Shown: positions 1 to 5,684 of the stretch, piece by piece
Layout of the letters: the number at the start of each line of letters is the position of its first letter
Numbering within the stretch: the first letter of the stretch is position 1
DNA from: Halobacteria archaeon
GTDB lineage: Bacteria; Pseudomonadota; Gammaproteobacteria; UBA9214
Assembly: GCA_013041945.1 (NCBI GenBank)
Contig: JABDRC010000312.1
Span: 1-10,797 of the forward strand
Length of the DNA: 10,797 bases
Reading direction: 5' to 3'
Notes under the pieces: model-generated
What the model was told of the DNA's origin: nothing
Databases searched by the model: none
What the model saw: the letters and a program-made list of their open reading frames with translations, nothing else
Translations under genes and position numbers: made by a program

Positions 1-1129
1 GCAGGACATGATCACCTCCGAGGGACCCGCCATGTCCGCCGGCGAATTCAACCACAGCAAGCAGATCTTTTTCGAGCGCTGCGCCGGCTGCCACGGGGTG
101 CTGCGCAAGGGCGCCACCGGCAAAGCCTTGACCACCGACATCACCCGGGAACGCGGCGATGCCTACCTGAAGGCCTTCATCACCTACGGTTCACCGGCCG
201 GCATGCCCAACTGGGGCACCTCGGGCGAAATGACCGAGGCCGAGGTGGACATGATGGCGCGTTACCTGCAGCACGAACCGCCCCTGCCACCCGAGTGGGG
301 CATGGACAAGATGAAAGAGTCCTGGAAGGTGGTCGTGTCATCCGACAAGCGTCCGGCCGAAAAGATGAACAACTACAATATCGATAACGTCTTTGGCGTG
401 ACCCTGCGTGATGCCGGCCAGGTTGCGCTGATCGACGGCGACACCAAGGAGATCATCAATATCGTGGATACCGGCTATGCCGTCCACATTTCCCGTCCGT
501 CGGCCTCCGGTCGCTACCTGTTTACCATCGGCCGCGACGCCAAGCTGAACCTGATCGACATGTGGATGAAAAAACCCGATACCGTCGCCACCATCAAGGT
601 CGGTCTCGAGGCCCGTTCGGTGGAAACCTCCAAGTACAAGGGCTACGAGGACAAGTATGCGATCGCCGGATCCTACTGGCCGCCGCAATATGTCATCATG
701 AACGGCGATACCCTGGAACCCCTGAAGATCGTGTCCACCCGCGGCATGACCGTGGACACCCAGGAATATCATCCGGAACCGCGTGTAGCCGCTATCGTGG
801 CCTCGCATGAGCACCCGGAGTTCATCGTCAACATCAAGGAAACCGGCAAGATCCTGCTGGTCAACTATGAAGACATCGACAGCCTGTCGGTGACCACCAT
901 CCCGGCTGCCCGCTTCCTGCACGATGGCGGGTGGGACAGCACCCACCGCTACTTCCTGACGGCGGCCAACAAGTCCAACAAGATCGCAGTGGTCGACTCC
1001 AAGGGTCGTGATCTGGAAGCCCTGGTCGACGTCACCGAGATCCCGCACCCGGGACGCGGCGCCAATTTCATTCACCCGAAATTCGGACCGGTCTGGGCCA
1101 CCAGTGCAATGTATATAGCTTCAGAATAG
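1..1129 (+). pseudogene. nirS: Cytochrome cd1 nitrite reductase NirS, 5'-partial at window edge and truncated at the 3' end
   Basis: NirS is a periplasmic enzyme that reduces nitrite to nitric oxide in denitrification, using heme c and heme d1. The open frame continues to the left edge, so the signal peptide and first residues lie outside the window; the first Met in view is at 8. Counting from it, CAGCH at residues 25-29 is the heme c site and Met66 (GMPNWG) its likely axial ligand. His160 (AVHIS) matches the heme d1 axial His, and His305 (FLHDGGW) and His347 (PHPGRG) match the distal-pocket histidines of the Pseudomonas enzyme (182, 327 and 369 with a constant offset of 22). Homology holds up to PVWATSAM (residue 368, base 1111); then YIASE and a stop follow, where the family continues for about 150 more residues (the last propeller blades). 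Family identity is very secure. Loss of function is inferred from the missing C-terminus. A chimeric assembly join is the main alternative. Confidence 0.9.
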
Positions 1130-1770
1130 ATATATTTAAGTAAGTAGGATAATAAACTCAAAAGATTAATTGAACGATATACCCATTCAGCAAAATAATC
1201 GTAAAGTGGTGATTATCATCTGTTACCCACCGTAAATCTAAGAAATAGCTAAAAGTCAGAGTTGTGTCGGAACCGGAAGTAGCCTCATAATTTCAGGGCC
1301 TTACCGCCTGGAGGTCGTATTCCGGCCACAACACTACATTCGCATATGTAATGCGATTGGAAACTTATCTACTGTAAACAGTTGTTCAACTCCAGCTATC
1401 TAACCATACCCGAGACGAGTTTATGGCCTTGCTCAAGCCTTAGGATCTCCCCCTTCGCCACAGTACTGCGCGGTCGCGCAGTCAGCAAAGGCATGACAGC
1501 GTTCGTCGTGCGGTGGATCGACCAAACGTTCCAACACTCAATGGCTTGGCGAATGTTTGACCCAAGTGCCGCAGGTTACCTATCGGCGGCGAGTCGCCCA
1601 CAATGGTCTAAGGTTAAGCTGGATATCGCCTAAAGCAACCCCGCTGCCCGGCCGATAGTGCTTGCGATGTGCACTCGATTCGGATGGGTGGCGAGATCGC
1701 ATTCAGCTTTCGGCGACTTGAGCCTATCGGTTGGAACAGGATTTGCGAAGATAGAATACGGGGAACGGTA
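1130..1770. other. Intergenic region after truncated nirS; no convincing gene
   Basis: About 640 bp without a gene I can support. The first part is AT-rich: bases 1141-1200 hold 16 G+C of 60, against 35 of 60 for bases 961-1020 inside nirS. A small inverted repeat (ATAATC 1195-1200 with GATTAT 1211-1216) precedes the larger hairpin at 1261-1332. An 83-codon open frame at 1382-1633 begins with TTG, lacks a good ribosome site and resembles nothing I know. I see no trace of the missing nirS 3' end, no transposase and no tRNA. Confidence 0.6.
1261..1332. repeat. 72-nt imperfect inverted repeat (long nested hairpin)
   Basis: The outer arms GTTGTGTCGGAA (1261-1272) and TTCCGGCCACAAC (1320-1332) pair over 12 bp, with one G-T wobble and one bulged C. 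Two shorter stems nest inside in register: CCTC 1283-1286 with GAGG 1311-1314, and CAGG 1294-1297 with CCTG 1307-1310. The whole can fold as one extended stem. It has no T-run after it, so it is not a typical intrinsic terminator. It could be a structured RNA, a REP/MITE-like element or chance; pairing was worked out by eye. Confidence 0.45.
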
Positions 1771-2358
1771 ATGAACGAGACGATAGTGAGTAAGCGCCGC
1801 CGGGTGGCGAAGAATAAAGCAACGCATAATTTCAAACGCTCGATATATCTGGTCGATAGTGATTTACAATATCGCCTTGTGCGGCAATTTGCGGTACTTG
1901 CCTTGATTGCCATAGCGCTGTGTGCCGCGAACCTATACATAGTGCTCGAGTTGGCACCCATCTATCCGGCCGGCTCGGATGAACGATCGGCGGGACTGTT
2001 GGAACAGTCTTTCTACTGGCTGTATGGCGGGACGACACTGCTCATCAGCCTGGCCCTTTTTGTTTCGTTCGCGTTATACATATCGCACCGGTTTGCCGGA
2101 CCGGAAGTGAAGATCGTCAGGGCACTACAGCGCCTGGCAAACCGGGATACCGATATCAGCGTGACCCTGCGCAATGGTGATAACCTCAAAGATATCGCTG
2201 CGGCGGTCAACGGCGCCGCGGCGGCCTGGCAGGATTCGGTCAAAGAGGTCACGTCGGCTGTCGCCTTGCTGCGCCGCCGTTCCGAGGTCGAAAATAACCC
2301 TGAACTGCAGTCAATTGTGCGCGATATCGAGTCGGCGGTAGCACACGAGCCATCTTAA
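1771..2358 (+). CDS. Small inner-membrane HAMP-domain protein without output domain
   Basis: The predicted protein has 195 residues. I chose the ATG at 1771 because GGGGAA lies just upstream (1760-1765); the open frame continues back to an ATG at 1669, but that extension looks non-coding. A basic N-terminus is followed by SIYLVDSDLQYRLVRQF (24-40), a membrane helix at about 40-61, a short outer loop of about 20 residues, and a second helix at about 83-104. It then runs into HRFAGPEVKIVRALQRLA and LRNGDNLKDIAAAVN (106-147), which fits a HAMP segment of the kind found in chemoreceptor and sensor-kinase relatives. Only a helical tail of some 45 residues follows, with no methyl-accepting, kinase or GGDEF domain. 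Signal relay to a partner protein is an inference. The gene stands alone, about 570 bp before the pilus operon and on the same strand, so a link to pili is possible but unproven. Confidence 0.8.
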   Translation: MNETIVSKRRRVAKNKATHNFKRSIYLVDSDLQYRLVRQFAVLALIAIALCAANLYIVLELAPIYPAGSDERSAGLLEQSFYWLYGGTTLLISLALFVSFALYISHRFAGPEVKIVRALQRLANRDTDISVTLRNGDNLKDIAAAVNGAAAAWQDSVKEVTSAVALLRRRSEVENNPELQSIVRDIESAVAHEPS

Positions 2359-2489
2359 TATTTATCGCCCGTCGACCGGGGGCGGTTGGCTGGAGTGCAC
2401 ACTATTGTGATTGATATGATCATTCACCCGAATGGCGCTTTTTCACTGAACTTTAGACGCTCAATTTATAATGTTGGACTTCCGCTTCG

Positions 2490-2552
2490 GGTCGGAGATG
2501 GACACATGACCAAAACACTCGGATATTTGGCATCGAACTTCCGTTTCCGACC
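2490..2552. repeat. Imperfect inverted repeat, 12-bp arms
   Basis: GGTCGGAGATGG (2490-2501) and CCGTTTCCGACC (2541-2552) match as inverted arms at 10 of 12 positions, with a 39-nt centre. A partial direct likeness also exists between TTCCGCTTCGG and TTCCGTTTCCG at the two sides. It may be a decayed repeat or an operator-like site; function is unknown. Confidence 0.4.
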
Positions 2553-2742
2553 ATACCAAGATATCCAGGGTCCCGGCGATCTGGTGATTAAGCTATAGGG
2601 CCATCGCCCGCTTCGATACTTCGCGTGCGATTCTCAGCTCAGCATGTGTCCGGTACGCAACGTTGAGCCAATCCATTGCCTTACAAAACAATAACTGATG
2701 TTAATAAAAACAATATGTTATGGAATACCCGTTCATGGATAT

Positions 2743-2771
2743 CCCATATAAATTAACTGTAAATTTATGGG
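2743..2771. repeat. AT-rich hairpin upstream of the pilus operon
   Basis: CCCATA-TA-AATT (2743-2754) pairs with AATTTATGGG (2762-2771) over 10 bp, with TA as a two-base bulge and a 7-nt loop. It lies about 160 bp before the fimT start. There is no T-run, so a terminator is unlikely. A regulator-binding palindrome or RNA leader structure is possible. Confidence 0.4.
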
Positions 2772-2932
2772 TAGGCAGGCCGATATGGAATTATTCACAG
2801 AGATATAAAGTGTGGCCGATCTCGCTGCACGGTGTAGCGTTTGACGATTTAACTTTGTTTCTCTGGATTCGACAGGTTAACAAAAATAAAAAAAGAGGTA
2901 TGGAATTTAACGCAGGTTAGCAAGGGAAGCTA

Positions 2933-3457
2933 ATGGTCAAGCCCGCGGTGTCACAGCATGGATTCACGTTGGTGGAACTCCTCGTAACACTGTCTGTGGC
3001 GATGATCCTCCTTACATTCGGAGTGCCGAGCACGCGGGATTTTGTCATGAATGCCCGGGTCAGCACCTATGCGAACGAATTTGTCACCGGTATCCAGTTG
3101 ACGCGTGGCACTGCCATCAAGCAGCAACGGAATGCCCAGATTTGCGTCAGTACGACCTGGAACAGCAATTCACCTACCTGCACGGGAGGCACGGACTGGT
3201 CGGATGGCTGGGTCGTCTGGGTGGACCAGAATCGCGATGGCATACTGGCTTCGGCTGAAGTTCTTCGGGTCATGGAGCCATTGAATGGAAAATCACTCTT
3301 CACAAGTACGGCAAACACGGCTTTTACCTACGATTCCACCGGCATGGTCAGTGCGGGAGATACGCTGACGCTATGCGATAACCGCAATGACGAACAGGGA
3401 AGGACAATTACTATCACACCTGCAGGGCGGGTTAACTTGTCACGGGGTGGGTGCTGA
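2933..3457 (+). CDS. fimT: Minor pilin of the GspH/FimT/FimU type
   Basis: A prepilin-like protein of 174 residues, first gene of the minor pilin operon. The ATG at 2933 is preceded by AAGGGAAG (2922-2929). The leader MVKPAVSQHG ends in Gly10, followed by FTLVELLVTL; prepilin peptidase would cut between Gly10 and Phe11, leaving Glu at mature position 5 and a hydrophobic helix that serves for membrane anchoring and pilus packing. The globular part has two cysteine pairs (71/83 and 148/174) that could form disulfides. The segment D98-E109 (DQNRDGILASAE) matches the 12-residue EF-hand loop pattern, with Asp1, Asn3, Asp5, Gly6, a hydrophobic residue at 8 and Glu12. In Pseudomonas the protein at this position is FimU, which links the pilin shaft to the PilVWX-PilY1 tip complex; that role is inferred here from gene order. 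The choice between the names FimT and FimU is uncertain. Confidence 0.88.
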   Translation: MVKPAVSQHGFTLVELLVTLSVAMILLTFGVPSTRDFVMNARVSTYANEFVTGIQLTRGTAIKQQRNAQICVSTTWNSNSPTCTGGTDWSDGWVVWVDQNRDGILASAEVLRVMEPLNGKSLFTSTANTAFTYDSTGMVSAGDTLTLCDNRNDEQGRTITITPAGRVNLSRGGC

Positions 3458-4023
3458 TGAAATACGAACAACCCCAGTCACAGTCCTCGCCGTACAAGCA
3501 TGTTGTTCATGCCGGCATTTCGGCACAATCATTTCAGAAAGGTTTCACACTGCTCGAGGTGTTGATCGCCGTAGTGGTGCTCTCCATCGGATTGCTCGGC
3601 CTCGCCATCCTGCAGACCACCAACCTGCGACTGAACCAGCAGTCGTTAATGCGCAGCCAGGAAGCACATCTGGCCTACGACATGGTCGACCGCATGCGTA
3701 CCAACATGCCTGGCGTTAACGCGGGTGCTTATGACTTGCCAACGTTACCGACAGCCTCAGACACCAACTGCACCACCAGCACAGGTTGCACGCCGGCGGC
3801 CATGGCTGCCCAGGACTATTTCGAGTGGAACGCGGCCATCATAGCCATGCTACCCGGGGGAGATGGCATGATATGCCTCGACAGTACGCCCCAGGACGGT
3901 GCTGACAGCGCCAATCCGGACTGCGACAACACCGGCAACATGTTTGCCGTCAAGCTGTGGTGGGACAATGACCGTGATCCGGCCACCGCGCCCCAGCGTT
4001 ATGTACTGAGTTTCCTGCTATGA
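3457..4023 (+). CDS. pilV: Type IV pilus minor pilin PilV
   Basis: Prepilin-like protein of 188 residues. The ATG at 3457 shares one base with the fimT stop (TGATG), suggesting translational coupling; a GTG two codons earlier is possible but less likely. Lys28-Gly29 before FTLLEVLIAV is the prepilin peptidase site with Glu at mature position 5. The resulting 29-residue leader is long for a type IVa pilin, and I see no good in-frame start nearer to the cut. The helix SIGLLGLAILQTTNLR is typical of PilV, as is the C-terminal half with AMLPGGDG followed by a hydrophobic and WWDNDRD strand region. Cysteines occur in pairs (CTTSTGC, and later C..C around residues 140-155). PilV is a component of the tip-priming minor pilin complex with PilW, PilX and PilY1. 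Identity rests on motif and operon position. Confidence 0.9.
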   Translation: MKYEQPQSQSSPYKHVVHAGISAQSFQKGFTLLEVLIAVVVLSIGLLGLAILQTTNLRLNQQSLMRSQEAHLAYDMVDRMRTNMPGVNAGAYDLPTLPTASDTNCTTSTGCTPAAMAAQDYFEWNAAIIAMLPGGDGMICLDSTPQDGADSANPDCDNTGNMFAVKLWWDNDRDPATAPQRYVLSFLL

Positions 4024-5060
4024 GGATGCGGTACGTGAATATAGCCGCCATACCTGCACAACGGGGATTCACACTGGTTGAATTGATGATAGCCCTTTTG
4101 ATCAGCCTGATTCTGATGGCCGGTGTGGTGCAGGTGTTCAGCTCAAGCACCAAGACATACCGAACGCATGAGGGGCTATCGCGTATACAGGAAAATGGCC
4201 GCTTTGCGCTGGAGTTCCTGAAGCGCGACATCCGCATGGCGGACTTCTGGGGTTGCGCCAACCGCGTGAACAAGGTCACGAACAACCTGGATCCAGCCAA
4301 TGGCGGAGCAAACTGGCAGTTCGATTTCAATAGCGGCGGGCTGGTCGGGACCGATGGTGGCGGCAATAATCCGGACTCTATCGTGCTGCGCGGGGCCTTC
4401 GACATCGGACTGAGTGTGCAGCCACCTTACGGCCCACAGGCCAGTTCAAATATCAAGACCCCCCCCAACACAATCCTGGGACAGGGCGATATCATCATGA
4501 TCAGCGACTGTGAATCAGCGGATATCGTCCAGATCACCAACCAGGTTACCGGCACCAATCCTACCGTGGTGCACAACACCGGCGCAACGGTAACACCCGG
4601 TAATTACAATGCCACCAACCCGGGCTGCCCGGGTGGCGGCAACGCCCATTGTCTGTCAAAGGTATATGAGGGTGATGCGCAGGTCTTCCAGGCCCGATCC
4701 ATCGCCTATTCAATCGCTGCCGGCGCATCCGGGCAGCCGGCACTGTTCCGCAACGACGGCGCCACAAACCAGGAACTGGTCGACGGTGTAGCCAATATGC
4801 AGATCCTCTATGGAGAGGACCTTGATGCGCCGGGCTCGGCCGGCTTCGGCACGGCAGATTACTATGTTCCGGCCGGCAGTGTCACGGACATGGAAAATGT
4901 CGTCAGCGTCAAGCTGACCCTATTACTGCAGAGTTACGAAGACAATCTCACACCCTCACCCATGACATACACCTACAACGGCAGTAATACAACGGCGGCG
5001 GACCGGCGTCTCTACCAGGTTTTCAGCAGCACCGTCGCCGTCCGCAACCGGATTCAGTAG
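4020..5060 (+). CDS. pilW: Type IV pilus minor pilin PilW
   Basis: Prepilin-like protein of 346 residues, the largest of the minor pilins as expected for PilW. Its ATG overlaps the pilV stop by four bases (ATGA, 4020-4023), so translation is probably coupled. The leader is 16 residues: Arg15-Gly16 before FTLVELMIALLISLILMAGV, with Glu at mature position 5. The region after the helix, with SSSTKTYRTHEGLSRIQENGRFALEFLKRDIRMADFWGC at about residues 42-80, is the most recognisable PilW signature. The C-terminal part (NVVSVKLTLLLQS and a final FSSTVAVRNR) also fits the family, where the end commonly carries TVALRNR-like residues. It is thought to join PilX and PilV in the complex that carries PilY1 to the pilus tip. 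No sign of damage or frameshift. Confidence 0.93.
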   Translation: MRMRYVNIAAIPAQRGFTLVELMIALLISLILMAGVVQVFSSSTKTYRTHEGLSRIQENGRFALEFLKRDIRMADFWGCANRVNKVTNNLDPANGGANWQFDFNSGGLVGTDGGGNNPDSIVLRGAFDIGLSVQPPYGPQASSNIKTPPNTILGQGDIIMISDCESADIVQITNQVTGTNPTVVHNTGATVTPGNYNATNPGCPGGGNAHCLSKVYEGDAQVFQARSIAYSIAAGASGQPALFRNDGATNQELVDGVANMQILYGEDLDAPGSAGFGTADYYVPAGSVTDMENVVSVKLTLLLQSYEDNLTPSPMTYTYNGSNTTAADRRLYQVFSSTVAVRNRIQ

Positions 5061-5075
5061 TCAGGAATTTTCATC

Positions 5076-5636
5076 ATGCATAAACACACCATCAAGCCGG
5101 AGAGCTGCCCCTCGGTCCATGCGCAACAGGGCGTGGTCATGGTGGTGAGTCTGCTGCTTCTGCTGGTGCTGACTATTATCGGAGTCAATGCCATGCGGGG
5201 CACAACCCTGGAAGAAAGCATGGCGTACGCGACTCGTGACCGAAACCTGGCCCTGCAATCCACGGAAGCAGCACTGCGAGCCGCCGAGACCTATATAGAG
5301 ACCATTACCTCGCCATCAGCCCTGACCGGATCGAATGGGCTCTATCGTCGCAGCGATACTGAACCCGTCTATACCGACCCGGCCACCTGGCTGACCTCGG
5401 GCGGCCCTGTCAAGCATGTCTCCGTAACACCGCCGGCAGGCAGTAGCTCGGCACAGTATTTCATATATGAAAACAGTCTGATCGCTGGTGTACAGGGAGC
5501 AATGAACATGTCTGGTTATGGCGATAACAAGGGCTCAGGGGATGTGACTGTTTTCAGTATCACCGCACGTGGTACCGGCGGAACGGCCAACGGCGCCGAG
5601 GTGATGTTGCGCAGTAATTATGGGCGTATTTTTTAA
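5076..5636 (+). CDS. pilX: Type IV pilus minor pilin PilX
   Basis: Protein of 186 residues starting at the ATG at 5076, 15 bp after pilW, with AGGA at 5063-5066 as ribosome site. The likely prepilin peptidase cut is after Gln18-Gly19, before VVMVVSLLLLLVLTIIGVNAMRG. Mature position 5 is Val, not the Glu seen in the other pilins of this operon. The segment RGTTLEESMAYATRDRNLALQSTEAALRAAE (41-71) is the conserved PilX N-terminal signature. The C-terminal part is less conserved and contains no cysteine pair that I can see. In the minor pilin complex PilX is considered the partner nearest PilY1, which fits its position just before pilY1. Missing Glu5 is also typical of the equivalent type II secretion pseudopilin GspK, placed at the very tip. 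Confidence 0.9.
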   Translation: MHKHTIKPESCPSVHAQQGVVMVVSLLLLLVLTIIGVNAMRGTTLEESMAYATRDRNLALQSTEAALRAAETYIETITSPSALTGSNGLYRRSDTEPVYTDPATWLTSGGPVKHVSVTPPAGSSSAQYFIYENSLIAGVQGAMNMSGYGDNKGSGDVTVFSITARGTGGTANGAEVMLRSNYGRIF

Positions 5637-5684
5637 TCAGCCTGATATCAGCAACCGATGCACTAGAATCTTAAGGTATTTGTC

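Larger units (their letters stand above)
2359..2932. other. Intergenic region and probable leader of the minor pilin operon
   Basis: About 570 bp between the HAMP gene and fimT. Open frames at 2386-2598 (TTG start) and 2720-2920 (ATG at 2720, no ribosome site) resemble no protein I know and are not called. The region holds an inverted repeat (2490-2552) and an AT-rich hairpin (2743-2771). The operon promoter should lie here. The best -35-like hexamer I see is TTGACG at 2841-2846, but the sequence 17 bp later (TGGATT, 2864-2869) is a poor -10, so I do not call a promoter. Confidence 0.55.

Noticed and set aside
338..1075. 245-codon open frame on the reverse strand
   Set aside because: It lies wholly opposite the strongly conserved nirS coding sequence and is a typical shadow of a GC-rich gene.
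1261..1332. Possible integron attC site
   Set aside because: The ends are GTT... and ...AAC, the opposite of the RYYYAAC...GTTRRRY order of attC, and there is no integrase or cassette array.
1382..1633. 83-codon open frame after truncated nirS
   Set aside because: TTG start, no ribosome site, no resemblance to NirS C-terminus or to any transposase I know.
1731..1757. TTGGAA / TAGAAT promoter-like pair before the HAMP gene
   Set aside because: Spacer is only 15 bp and the start site would fall within the ribosome site, so it is unlikely to drive this gene.
2386..2598. 70-codon open frame in the intergenic region
   Set aside because: TTG start, no ribosome site, contains the inverted repeat and has no recognisable protein features.
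2720..2920. 66-codon open frame ending just before fimT
   Set aside because: It has an ATG but no ribosome site, spans the AT-rich hairpin, and the translated sequence has no domain or signal features.
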